64,000 nt of DNA, taken from the NCBI GenBank assembly GCA_030141605.1, contig JAQGDQ010000835.1, forward strand, positions 26,305 to 90,304, read 5' to 3'. Below, piece after piece: positions 12,340-23,734 of the stretch (position 1 is its first letter; the number at the start of each line of letters is the position of its first letter). The stretch is from Tubiluchus corallicola. Lineage: Eukaryota > Priapulida > Priapulimorpha > Priapulimorphida > Tubiluchidae. The position numbers and the translations under genes were made by a program. Under the pieces are notes generated by a model, which searched no databases, was not told the DNA's origin, and saw nothing but the letters and a program-made list of their open reading frames with translations.

Positions 12340-12650
12340 CAATGACACAAGTGTATGCAAACGGCGTGCGAGGTCAACTATTGATGACATCACAAACTAA
12401 CATCATTTTCAATAACACAAACACTTCATGAGCGTGTTGCATGTGTCTGCGAAAGCGAAAATTGAATTTCACTGCTACTGTAAAATATACTGTTGTACTA
12501 AGACTCGGCAAATTTTAAGAAGAAAAATTCAAATTTCAAATTTACCACTTTTGCTCACGCATGCGCTGTCAAATGTGTGCAGTTCGTCACAAGCTAATGA
12601 CACAAGTGTTTTGTTCCAAAGTGGGAAATTTTCGGTGCATTAGAGTAACT
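12340..12650 (-). mobile_element. TTAA-MITE family 1, internal fragment, inverted
   Basis: Carries the reverse-orientation core of family 1 (CAACTATTGATGACATCAC, then GCGAAAGCGAAAATTGAA and TTCAAATTTCAAATTTAC). Neither TTAA terminus is recognisable. Confidence 0.7.
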
Positions 12651-13139
12651 TAAAAACCTATCTTAGTGTGAGATTTCCACTGTATGTTAAGTAAGGTAAA
12701 GAAATTTTCAAGTTTGGTTTAAACATTGAAGCTGTACCATCTATGTTTTCGCTTAAATCTCTCTTAAATAACGAAAAGTATGCACTTATAGTACTAATAC
12801 TCCATCACAATGCACAAGTCTGAAGTTCTTGCTAAGCAAAAATCACTATTGTTCATAGAGTCTCATCGCTTTCCGTACAAAATGTAGCTAAACACAAAGT
12901 CACACCAACCAGCTAAGGAAGATTCATTCCAAACTATATTGTAAGTACATGTATTATACAGTATATATACAAGCAGTTGTTTCACATGATCACATGAAGA
13001 TTTAGTATTTGTATGAGAACATCATTACACCAACTTGCATTTTATGTTTACACGTAGGTAAACTTCACGCACAATATCTAATGAGAATACAGGAAGAAAT
13101 ACTGGCTAGTTATGGTCCACATTAAAACTGAAAAGTTGT

Positions 13140-16100
13140 TCAAGTCGTCTCCTGACCATCCGATTGGTTATCACCGTCTTGGGTAGGCTGCTGAATGTAG
13201 ACTTGCTGTCCAGTGCCCCCTTGTGGTAACAACTGGTAAACAGTCTATAAAATGAGAAAAATTGATTAATTAATTGCACCTGAAATACAGCAATAATGTA
13301 GCATTTACGGAAAGTGACGACAACTTTAAATAACAATAATCAATTATTGAAATTTGACAAAGGAGTTTAAAATGCAAATCTGTTCATCTGATGATAACAA
13401 TAATAATAATTAAATGAGCCACTAAACCAGCAGAGGTGCCAAAGCCACGTTCCGATGCCACTAAACTGGCAGAAATTGCCTGGCCATACATGTCATTGCA
13501 CCATTGTATCCAAATGTGGCCAAGAAATTTCTGCCAGTTTAGTGGCACGGAATGTGGCTTTGGCACGTCTGCTGGTTTAGTGGCTGATTTAATTATATTA
13601 TTATTGATATCATCAGCCATTTTATACATACATACGCTTCCTCTACAATGTGCGAAAAGCGAGAATTAATGTCGTAAATGAAACCACTGAGAGTGAGTAA
13701 CATGCAGATCACCATTCCATTTACTGACCAGCCTCAGCATCATTCTGATTTACGGTCATTAAATATACAACACCGTGACCACTCGGCTATGTATGTCGTC
13801 TCAAAGTGTAACGTACTTTTGCACGAAATCAGGCCCATTTACTGCATTTACTACTTAAAAAACATTACGTACCTGCCCGGCACTGAACTGTCCACTTTGG
13901 TCTGCTTGTTGAGGCGCTTGCACAACTACCTGCTGACCACCGGGCATTTGAACAACCTGCTGTACTTGCGTTCCCGATGTTTGTAACACCTGTTGCACTT
14001 GACCGCCAGCTGTTTGTAACACCTGCTGTTGAGGTACCTGTACTATGATTGGTTGGTTTGCGCTCTGCTGCCCTAGCTGCATGCGAATCATTTGAAGCTG
14101 ACTTTGGGTTAACTGTATCTGTAAAAGAAAGTCACTTCTGAGATAAATTACAGCCAAATACACTTAAAGGAAGACCAGACGATTGTTTAGATTTAATCTC
14201 ATTTTAATTTACTGTCCAAAATATACATTTTCTTGCCTATAAACGTTAACAATTGTTTCTTGTATTTGAATAATAAGCTTAGAAAGTTAATTAACGGCAA
14301 CCGAACACAGCTATTGTTTACGTCAGAAACTAACCACAGTTTGTGCAATGGCAGTCATCTTCCCTTGTGCATCAAGCATGTTTGTGTAAGTGTTACTGTT
14401 TAAACGCGTGATGTCACGAAAATGGGCTCTGCGTCGTATGACGTCAGAAGCTAACACTGCAGTTCATGATCATGGTTATCACGGCACCGCCTTCTATTTG
14501 TTGGCCACGCGCATGTGACGAAAAGGCGCCGCTGCCAATCTTAGTAGATTCGCTGGGCCGCTCGTAGCTTTCAAAGTTTAACAAATTTTGAGCATCCGAG
14601 GTAATTATTATTTAATCTAAGCTTTGATTTAAAAAAAGCTATTGTAGCTATTCTCGAGTTTACACAATCGTCCGGTTTTCCTTTATGACTAACCTGCTTA
14701 ATTCTCATTTACTATTTATATCAGATATAATAACATGAACGACACAGTAAAAATAGTTGTGAAATTTATTCTGAACATGTCAGCTGTCCTAGTAGCCACC
14801 CCTGGCAAATTAAAACCCATAAATAAGACCAGAAGGGACTTACATTTTAGAAATCCAAGTGGTAACCCAACTGACAACAAAAATATAAAACAAATGTATT
14901 TTTTTTATTAAATAAACATACAACAAGCAATACAACACATCAGGATCTATTAAAAAATTAAAGCTAAAGTTTCATGACAGATATCTCAATACTTCGACCT
15001 TCTAAGACAGCCATTCTCAAAAGTGAGGAAATCTGATTTATCTGTCAGTAAATCATCTTCTGAACCCAAGATGATGACAATATACCAAAAAAAACCGGCA
15101 TTATATTTTTTCTAGCAAGTTTAGCAACATGATATTATTATCAAAATAAGCTTGGAAAAATCCAGTATCCTGCTAGTAAAATTCTAGACTAACACTACTA
15201 CAGTAAAAAGAAAATAATCAATTCTTACTGGAATTTGCTGTAAATCGTCACCACCTCCGACTTGCTGTATAATCTGTGCACCGGGCGTCTGACCGCCGGC
15301 CAACTGTAAGATTTGCTGACCACTTATAGTTTGTACTGGTTGTGCTGGTACTGCAGTGCTGGATTCTGTTGTTGTTGCAATTGCTGTGACCTAGAGAATT
15401 AATGTGAAGACATACATAAATTTATATATATAGAGAGAGATTTTCGTGTTTCTAATTTTCTAATCTGGCAATCCTATACTGAACCCAGGCCATTTACACG
15501 TAGTGCAACGCCTTATCCACTCTCCTACAACCTTGCTACAAGTATCGAGAAAGATATAATAATATAATCCACTAATGTTATAATATACGAAATATAGTCA
15601 ACCTCGGGTATGAGCTACTCGCTTATAAGGGGCCACCAACACCGGACCCGATTTTTCGTAACGTTTTTCCTTATAAAAATCTTTGTATATAAGGTACTCG
15701 GATATAAGGGACTTTCGGTTATAAGGTACCATATCTCGCATATAAGGGACCGTATAATCAAAGCGAAATTGATCGTTTTTTAACCTGAATTTTTCTCAAA
15801 CTCGGCCTTCGAACAGCTCAGATTCCGCGGTCACACACATTTCGCATCATTGAAGGAGCTTCCTACATACCGTTCGCACTGAATGTGTAGCAATAATCCA
15901 TAAAAATATGGGTAAAGCGCAGAAAAGTACAGGTCTAGACACACCCTCGGTCTGATTCAACTTTGTCTATAAGGGACATTGGATATAAGGGACGATTTTT
16001 TCCGGTCCGGAGCTGTCCCTTACATCCGAGGTTGACTGTAGTTAAACTTACCGTTTGAGCCAACTGTTGTTGCTGCTGCTGCTGCTGCTGTTGTTGTTGT

Positions 16101-19100
16101 TGTTGTTGTTGTTGCTGAAGAGCTTGTTGGGTTTGTTGTGCCAGAGTAAAGTAGTACTGTACTTGTTCTGGAACCATGGATGCAGTACGAGTAGTTTCCT
16201 CCTATTAAACAATGAATACAGTCTCAGTTAGAATGCGAAATAAGTTCAATTAGCTACTAAATGCCGTGTATGATATCAATAAGCTTTAGTGTCTGTTCAT
16301 TAAACTTGTTACAATATCAGACGGTTTTCACACCTCACTTAACATTAAAAGGAAAGCAGGATGATTTTTCATATACTACCCCACTTTCAAATCAGATAAA
16401 AAGTAAACATTTCAACACAATTAATACTGCAAAATTGTTTCTGATAATTAAATAATAGACTAAAGACTTAATTAACGGAGCGCGAGCCCAAATATTGATG
16501 ACATCGTAAACTAATAATTTTCAACATCAAAAATATTCCGTGAGCATGTTGCACGTGTTTGCGAAAGCGAAAATTTAGTACAGTGCTACTGTAAGATATT
16601 CAGTGTGCTGTACTAGAACTAGGCAAGTTTTAAGATAAAAATTCAAATTTCAAATTTACTGCTGTGTTGTCAAGCGTACGAGCTGTCGAAAGTGCATAGT
16701 TCGTCAAACACATTTGAACAAAAAATGTGAAAAAACTGTTGGCATATGTTTTGCTATATTAAAGAAAAACCGGGCGATTGTTTAGACTCAATCCCATTTT
16801 AATTTACTGTCCAAAATATATATTTTCTGGCCTATAAAAGTTAACAATTGTTTCTTATATTTGAATAATTAGCTTAGAAAGTTAATTAATGGCAACCGAG
16901 CACAGCTCTTGCTTGCATCAGAAACTAACCACAGTTTGTGCAATGGCAGGCATCTTCTCTGCGCGTCAAGCACGTTTGCATAAGTGTTACTGCTTAAATG
17001 CGTGATGTCCTGAAAATGGGCTTTACATCATATGACGTCAGAAACTAACACTGCAGTTCATGATTGTGCTTATCATGGTACCGCCTTCTATTTGTCGACC
17101 ACGCGAATGTGACAAAAAGGCGCCGTTGCCAATCTTAGTAGATTCACTGAGCACATGAATGATGACATGAAAAATGATGTACATTACACGCGTAGCTTTG
17201 AAAGTTGAACAAAATTTGAGTAGCCGAGGTAATTATTATTTAATCTAAGCTTTGATTTAAAATAAGCTATTGTAGTTTTCAATATACTTTATTCTGAACT
17301 AATGTTTACACAATCATCCGGTTTTATTTTAAGATAAAGCCGAGTAAATTGCCCTGCCCAGCGTCACTTGAAAGAAGCTGCCTTTCTGATGCACTTCACA
17401 AACTCTTAACAGCTGCCTGCATCAACGGCAGGAAAGGGTTAGGCAAGACCGAGTGTCAGCCTATCTCATGACTATTAAAAGTTATACGCTCAGATCTCGG
17501 TTTGCCGAACAAAAGTGGGGAAACACGGTTCGAATTTGCCGATTATCCGTATTTACCGATACTGAGCTAATACAGTAGGTGCATTGTATTAGACTCACGG
17601 GAAGAATCAATTGCTTAATTTTCTCGATTCTTCCGATGTCCATAAAATCGAGGATTGGCAAACCGAGAGATGATCGTAACTTGAAATTTTGATTTTCGAT
17701 ACGATTTTTCACCAATAATTGAATTCTGTGGTTATCACTGACACTCTAGTCTAGTCTAAAATGTTTTTTGTTTTGGTACTTACTCTTTTTGTTGATGGAG
17801 GTTTGAGCTCCTCTCTTGGTACAATGTCAATCAAAAAGTCGAATTGATCATACTTAGAAATGGCCATTGCTATGTCATTTCTCTGCACAAAGTCAAAAAA
17901 TTAATGAAGGTAATTAAGTCTATTAGGTCGGACATCAGTGTACGCTAAACGCTCTGCCTAAAAACTTTCCAAAATCTTAAAAAAAGATTTAGATTTTGTC
18001 AGGCCCTTGTTAACCCTAAACGCTTCAATGTCACAAAGTTGTATAAAAGAAATTTTTGTTGAAAACTCCTTGTGCCGTGTAAAGCTGAAAGCACAAGTCA
18101 GAAAATGAAGTCACAAACTCTTATAACAGACAATGATATTAAAATATTCTTAATTAAATTTTTTTCGTAGCATAATAAAATAGAAAAATTACTATTACTA
18201 TAATATTATATAACGATACCAGAATTTATTCATTTAACCATACACTCCTACACAACGCAAGACAGAATCTAACATTCAAAAGCATGGCCTAATAAACAAG
18301 TCATTAGTTCTGCTGACTGGATTCTGGTTCGATGCTAGAAGATCCCTCTTTACATGAGCCACTAAACTAGCAGAAGTATTTCTGCATATGTGTGCTTGCA
18401 TAGCAAAGTCGACCATAAGTCGGCAATTAAACTTTTCTAGTTATTCACATATGCATGAATCTCCATTTCATGAGGATCATTTTGATACCAAGCTCATCGC
18501 TCTATGTTATTTCTAAGCAGAGATAATTCACATTGAATTTATGGTGCACTGAAAAACATAACCTGAGAAAATCTCTGTTAAACTTAGCCATTGTTTTTTG
18601 TAGCGTTTCTATAAAACACTTAGCAACCGCACAAAAGGTTGGCTGCTATGGACTTTGCAAGAACACAGTGAAGTTATGTTTAAATCCAGTAGGTGGCTCT
18701 TCCTGACAAAGATCTGGGCTTGGCAACAGAAAAAACATGAAGCAAAATGGCTGCTTCCACGAGCTACTATTGGAGTTTGAAAATACAAGTTTTATGCAAT
18801 TTGCAATACTAGTTTCTAGACAGATAAATGGGTACGGGGTTACAAAATTAGATTTTTAGTATTTTTTATGATAATTTGAGGTTAGAATATAATAGTCCAA
18901 TATATTTAGCGTTTATAAAAAACAAAAATTGACATTTGACCAAATTTTTGGCAGTCTACATTGAAGCATCATAATGTAGTTTTAACTATGCCGTCTCGTG
19001 GACGGTTTTGGTTTGCAAGCACACATATATGCATCCTCAATTCACATGGTAGACAGCCAAGGTTTACCTCATAACGCTGCCTAGAGAGTATTGAACCCTG

Positions 19101-22042
19101 ACAGTCACATGACAATCACATAAAGCGTGTGAGTCTGTCCACAAATGAAAAGCGGTTAATCAAGCGAAGTTACGTTCTCCCTACCCCTACCAAGTGTCGC
19201 ACATATTGGTAAATCATTTCATCGAGTAAGATAGCGGCGCTGGAATGAAAAAGCCTCGGATGGGAGGTATAAGGCACGAGTGAAATAATAATTTTAGAAT
19301 TGTGGTAAGACTCGCGCTGGATACTTTTTCTAAAACTTGTTTAAACTTTTCAAGTTAAACAATTTTAGATGCCATGTATCTGTTTAATTTTTGAGTGTTT
19401 TATTAACTATTTTTCAGCTGTCCCAATACAACTCTGCCATTATCAGACCAAAATATAAAAACAGTTGGCAATTCGCTTTGTTACAGTATACATTTTGAAG
19501 GTGACAAAAGGATTTATTTTACATTAATTGCACTTAGGCTTTTGCTTTAAAAGTGCCATTTAAATTGAATATAGGTAATCAAATTAACTCGAGTTGTATA
19601 TTTGTAATCGTACTTGACTTAGAGAAAAATGTCTAACCGCACGCCCACTAGTATCCATTCAGCCATGAACCCCGCCCACTATGCAAAGGCTATGTATAAC
19701 TTCAATATTATTTATTGATGGGAAATTGAAATTTACACGGTAAGCTTATATTTTTATTTACCACTAAATTAAATGAGGATTCAAAGGAATAGTTAGCAAC
19801 TTTGCAAACATGTGAAAAACTTGTGCACTTTTCCTTTAACTAACCTGTAATGTTCGCCGCTTGTTGTCTTCAGTATGAATCCAAGATCGAAGCGTCAGTT
19901 CTTCAATAAAGATTTCTGCAGCTTTTGCAAAAAGAACTGGAGCTTCTGCACTGATCATTTTTACATCTTCATCCAACTTCATAATTTTCTTTATTCTGGC
20001 AAGTGGCAACTCTTGCATTTTAAAATCATTCTGAAAAGGCATGTAGTAAAACATACAGACAGAAGGGTAGTGCTATATTTTACAAATTTGCAGTAAAATG
20101 TACAGACACAGGCATTTTTAAAATTCACTTTCCGAATTATTAACACGAAGATTTCAATTTCAACACTGTGTACTTGAACAGGTAAAAAGAATTATTACCA
20201 CACAAACACAATTTCACATTTGCGCCACTAGTTTTTCACTGTTACATGCATTTCACCATTTGCTGGTTAGATGGGCAGTAGAGCCTGCATTTCAAAAACG
20301 CATTGCACAAAAAATAGGTGCTGTACCTCTCAGTTCAGATATGCCAATTTGTGACGAATTACACAAGTTCGACAGCTCATGCATAACACAGCGGTAAATT
20401 TAAAGCTTGAATTTTTATCTTAAAATTTGCCTAGTTCTAGTACAACACACTGAATCTCTTACAGTAGCACCGCACTTCAATTTTCACTTTTGCAAACACG
20501 CGCAACACGTCCGTGGAATATTTCTGCTGTTGAAAATTATGTTAGTTTGTGATGTCATCAATAGTTGAGCTCGCCCGCTGCTAATTAAGTTTTTAACCTT
20601 TTATTTAATTATCAGAAACACTTTTGCAATAATGTTGGTTTTAAAATGTATACTTTTTATCGGACTTGAAAATGGGGTTGTATATAAAAAATTATCCTAT
20701 CTTCCTTTAACATTTCTGTCAAATGAGACCTCAATTCATAATTACATATCTACGATATTTTTACATCACAATTATAATTATTTTGGTAAATAATCTAGTC
20801 AAAAAAGTATATCAGAATTATATTGTAAACTATAAATTTGAATATTTTGTAGAAAGGTCAATGTCAAGTAAGTCAAAGACTCCTGGGTTTACCATCTACA
20901 ATTTTGATGAAAACTTGGAAGAAATACAGCTCTACAGGCACAAGGGAAAACCACGTAGTTTCAGGGAAATTTTTGTTGCGGGTTCTGAACTATGACCCTC
21001 CAAATTTCCACCACCATTACACCAACTTGCATTTCATGTTCACGTGTAGATTCAGTATTTGTATGCGAACATCATTACACCAACTTGCATTTCATAGTTG
21101 GGCTCGCCCGCCATTAATTAAGATTTTAATCTATTGTTTAATTATTAGAAACGCTTTTGCAACATTAACTGTGCTAAAATATACATTTTTTATCGGACAC
21201 CAAAATGGGATAATATATGAAAAATCATCTTGTCTTTCTTTAAAGACATTTCATAACCTTGAAATGTAATTTTCCTAAGAAGTAAGATATGGGAGCAGCT
21301 ATAAGTAGCAAATGCTATTCATTAGCCAGACTACGTCTAATAAATGTACTGTGTGTAGATTACTGAGAAAACGAATCTGTTATTATTGACAATATTTACA
21401 GTCTGTATAAAATACACAGGATGGTGTTTATTGAAATCTGCATCAAATCGGATGTTTTGTATATCTTGTAGGCTCTGTTCAAATAACACGACGCATGATA
21501 AGGTAGTGAAGGTGTTATTATCGGAGCTATGACAGGCTCAAAACTTAACCATGTCAGGTCATGCGACAGATCCAAAGCTACTTCTGGATTTGTTATTTAA
21601 AGGCCTACATAACCCCAAAAAACAATGAAATTTTTTAACGCATTTTTATGATTAAACAAAGAATTCATAGTTATTATTAAACAAAAGAGACTTGTAAATT
21701 AAATATTCAATTCTGGGCTCTAGGAATTTACAGTTAAGAACAGATAAGGCAGAAAAACATGAGCAACTACAAAATTAAAGTTGTAAACAATTCTCTACAT
21801 ATTGAAAACATTGTAACAGACATTTAATTCACATGCCGCCGCATTTCCGGTGGAAAAAATTGTCAAATTTGCATTCAGTGACTTATATCTAGCATGTCCT
21901 ACTAGCATTTCTAGTAACTTACATTTCCAAAGCTTTGCATCTTGTCTGCCTGCTTTGTCCAAAAGTTCTGAAGCAGGGCCTGCGCTTCCGTGCCGCCAAT
22001 GCCCGGCAGATCAACCGTGAATGTAGGATTAGTCTGCGTCAT
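13140..22042 (-). CDS. NFYC: Nuclear transcription factor Y subunit gamma (NF-YC), seven coding exons
   Basis: Coding exons on the minus strand: 22042-21923, 20030-19845, 17882-17784, 16201-16052, 15390-15229, 14118-13873 and 13244-13140 (TGA included). All have GT-AG borders and all are whole numbers of codons (40, 62, 33, 50, 54, 82, 34 + stop), giving 355 residues. Residues 41-124 form the histone-fold domain: [55 protein letters not shown] and [20 protein letters not shown] are nearly identical to animal NF-YC. This fold pairs with NF-YB, and the dimer binds NF-YA to form the CCAAT-box factor in the nucleus. The N terminus has the [11 protein letters not shown] motif of the family. The rest is Gln-rich activation sequence with an 18-Gln run. 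Upstream, TTTTTGTGCAG before the ATG could be an acceptor for a 5' untranslated exon, so the promoter is probably beyond 22.1 kb. All-phase-0 exons would allow exon skipping without frameshift. Confidence 0.95.
13418..13584. mobile_element. Hairpin (inverted-repeat) element in NFYC intron 6
   Basis: Arms of about 70 bp start GCCACTAAACCAGCAGAGGT on the left and appear as the reverse complement ending TCTGCTGGTTTAGTGGC on the right, with a spacer of roughly 30 bases. Each arm itself repeats the CCACTAAACYRGCAGA word. The same word occurs at 18358-18375, next to a family 2 MITE. The two opposing ORFs over it read similar peptides only because of the symmetry. Confidence 0.85.
14164..14685. mobile_element. 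TTAA-MITE family 4 copy in NFYC intron 5
   Basis: Starts TTAAAGGAAGACCAGACGAT and ends with the inverted form GTCCGGTTTTCCTTTAT, giving terminal repeats of about 27 bp. It aligns along its length with 16759-17332. TTAA ends suggest a piggyBac-like source (inference). There is no coding frame. Confidence 0.8.
15455..15550 (-). mobile_element. tRNA-derived SINE-like fragment
   Basis: On the minus strand, GAGAGTGGATAAGGCGTTGC resembles an A box and GGGTTCAGTATAGG a B box, spaced as in a tRNA. A clean cloverleaf cannot be drawn, so this is more likely a SINE head or tRNA pseudogene than a working tRNA. Confidence 0.45.
15595..16038. mobile_element. Pogo/Tigger-like MITE (TA target) in NFYC intron 4
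   Basis: The ends are AGTCAACCTCGGGTATGAG and the inverted CATCCGAGGTTGACTG, with TA on each side. A second copy is at 60728-61182 and a right half at 58633-58831. Inside are repeats of CTTATAAGGG and GGATATAAGGGAC words. The element begins 13 bases from the end of exon 4, leaving little intron between the donor site and the insertion. Confidence 0.85.
16052..16201 (-). CDS. NFYC: NFYC exon 4, polyglutamine exon
   Basis: This exon encodes the conserved [12 protein letters not shown] motif that follows the histone fold in NF-YC, then 18 consecutive glutamines and LAQT. The tract mixes CAA and CAG codons: a CAA block, a block of six CAG, then CAACAACAG. Such interruption usually limits expansion of CAG runs. 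The donor (GTAAGT, ACTTAC on the plus strand at 16046-16051) is followed almost at once by a MITE (15595-16038). Confidence 0.9.
16345..16745 (-). mobile_element. TTAA-MITE family 1, inverted copy in NFYC intron 3
   Basis: It begins TTAAAAGGAAAGCAGGATGA, the inverted right end of family 1, and continues through the core (ATTGATGACATCGTAAAC, GCGAAAGCGAAAATT) to about 16745. It is immediately followed by a family 4 copy. Confidence 0.75.
16759..17332. mobile_element. TTAA-MITE family 4 copy in NFYC intron 3
   Basis: It runs from TTAAAGAAAAACCGGGCGAT to the inverted end CATCCGGTTTTATTTTAA, with TTAA at both borders. It is homologous to 14164-14685 but about 50 bp longer owing to extra sequence near 17150-17200. 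Confidence 0.85.
17496..17667. mobile_element. Small inverted-repeat MITE in NFYC intron 3
   Basis: The left end CTCGGTTTGCCGAAC is mirrored by the right end GGATTGGCAAACCGAG, 172 bases apart. The interior again contains TTGCCGATTATCCG and TCGAGGATTGGC words. No target duplication could be settled. Confidence 0.55.
18389..19026. mobile_element. MITE family 2, copy A (NFYC intron 2)
   Basis: The left end is TGTGTGCTTGCATAGCAAAG...CATAAGTCGGC; the right end is CGTGGACGGTTTTGGTTTGC followed by AAGCACACATA, the imperfect inverse. Five copies of this ~400-660 bp family are in the window (also 22225, 49898, 50874 inverted, 61857). Cores share TTAGCAACCG and AAAATGGCTGCTTCC. There is no coding capacity. 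Confidence 0.85.
20180..20710 (+). mobile_element. TTAA-MITE family 1 copy (NFYC intron 1)
   Basis: It contains the family core from GAATTATTACCACACAAAC through TGATGTCATCAATAGTTGAG to the right end TCCTATCTTCCTTTAA. The left TTAA terminus is missing. Confidence 0.8.
20766..21003 (+). repeat. Second copy of the 240-bp block at 11766-12003
   Basis: Nearly identical to 11766-12003 and again downstream of a family 1 MITE. A 90-codon frame spans part of it but is not kept in the other copy, so I do not call a gene. Confidence 0.8.
21095..21243 (+). mobile_element. TTAA-MITE family 1, right-end fragment
   Basis: Begins inside the core (AGTTGGGCTCGCCCGCC) and runs to the right terminus CATCTTGTCTTTCTTTAA. 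It is preceded by a short direct duplication of ATTACACCAACTTGCATTTCAT (21017-21037 and 21074-21095). Confidence 0.75.
21596..21705 (+). repeat. Family 5 dispersed repeat, partial
   Basis: TTAAAGGCCTACATAACCCC and the following ACAAAGAATTCATAGTTATT block recur at 55554-55650. The start TTAAAGGCC resembles the ends of families 1 and 4. The other terminus was not found. Confidence 0.6.
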
Positions 22043-22224
22043 AACTACAACTTATGTCATTCTATGACTTTACGACAGCACTGCACAAAAATCTGAATCA
22101 ATTTAAAATTCTTTAAGTACACTGTGCTAGTTAAGAAGCTTGAATAATTCAACTGTATCTTAATGGTACCTGTAAATTAACAATAATAAGCTGACAGTCA
22201 GCATACTAAAATCATTATATAATT

Positions 22225-22847
22225 TGTGTGCTTGCATAGCAAAATCGTCTATAACTCGGCAATTAAGATTTTCTAATTATTCACATATCCTGAATTTCCA
22301 TTTCATGAGGATCATTTTGATACCAAGTTCATTGCTCTATGTTATTTCTAAGTTGAGATAATCCACGTTGAAGTTGAGGTGCAGGCTAGGCACTGAAAAA
22401 TGCTGTTAAAATCAGCCATTGTTTTTTGTCGTGTCTCTATAAAAAATACTTAGCAACCGTAAGAAAGTGTGGTTGCTATGGATTTTGCAACAGCAACTTG
22501 AAGTTACCTTTAAATCCAGTAGATGGCTCTTCCTGACGTTGATCTGGTTTTGTCAACGAAAAAACTTGAGGCAAAATGGCTGCTTCCACGAGCTACAAGA
22601 TTTTTACAATTGCAATACTATCTAGACAGAAAAGTGAGTAAGGAGTTATAAAATTAGATTTTTAGTATTTTTTGGACATTTTCCTTATAATCTGATGCTA
22701 GAATATATAAATCCGATATATTTAGCATTTGTTTTCATAAAAAATAAAAATTTGACCAAATTTTTGGTGCTTTCTACTTTGAAGCATCTTTAACTATGTA
22801 GTTTTAACTATGTCGACTTATGGACGGTTTTGGTTTGCAAGCACGCA
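22225..22847. mobile_element. MITE family 2, copy B
   Basis: Runs from TGTGTGCTTGCATAGCAAAA to GGTTTTGGTTTGCAAGCACG. It lies just upstream of the NFYC start codon, so it may overlap the first (5' untranslated) intron or the promoter region of that gene. Confidence 0.85.
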
Positions 22848-23734
22848 TTTTACTAATAATCTGAAGACGAAGATTTGGTCATGCCTTGCATGGCATGCGC
22901 GCATGCAGTGAAACGATTCGATTCGGACGTGGTGATGAAGCAACTAGCACAGCAGTGTGTAGTTTTTTTGCTGGATTATTGCTATGTGTATCTGTCTGAA
23001 GGGCAGATTTCTTTTGCCTTAGAATTCTGCCTCCCCAATGTCGAATTAATTTGGTACCCTATATTGATCATACCATGACAACTTCCACTTGTGAGACAAC
23101 ATAAATGTTAAACATAAGAGAGAAAACTTGTGATAAAACTATTAGAAGAGGTTTATTAAGAGAGACAACTATCGGCAAAAAGCCTACTTATAGGTAATCT
23201 AGGTAATATTAGTTTATTAGTTTATATTTATTCCATTTGCCATGACCAAATAATACATAAATATGGTGAAAATACAAAATACAGAATTAAAAGAAACAAG
23301 CATGTAAATAATAAAGTTGATTAATGGATTGCTGGGGCTGTCCAAAAAGAAAACTTGTAAAGGTCAGGCCCAATATGGCAAACAGAAAAACGTAGGTGCA
23401 AGAATAAAAGGTGGTTGATGGGAAAGAGTACGAAAAGTGAAAGGACACGAAAAATGTAATATAAAAGTGAGAAAAGAATAAAAACGTAAAAAATTAGAAT
23501 CACGTGAGCTAAGAATGTAAAAAATGTAAACAAATCAGCAAGGCAAACACAACTGCAAATGTTGAGAGGAGTCAGATTATGTCCACCAACCTACAAAATT
23601 TCTTTTAGTTCTTCTTGTTGTGGAGTATAGTCCATTCTTGTTCACCTTTGAGTGCGATATGAAACATTACAGATTATAAATGTTTGGATTATGGTCCATA
23701 ATAAAAAGTTTGAGGCTTTTTTATATTTATAAAA
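22848..23734. other. Non-coding sequence, possible NFYC upstream region
   Basis: No exon recognised. Short frames such as 22875-23078 show no known domain. The NFYC promoter or an untranslated first exon could lie here, but no CpG-rich patch or clear core promoter is visible. Confidence 0.35.
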
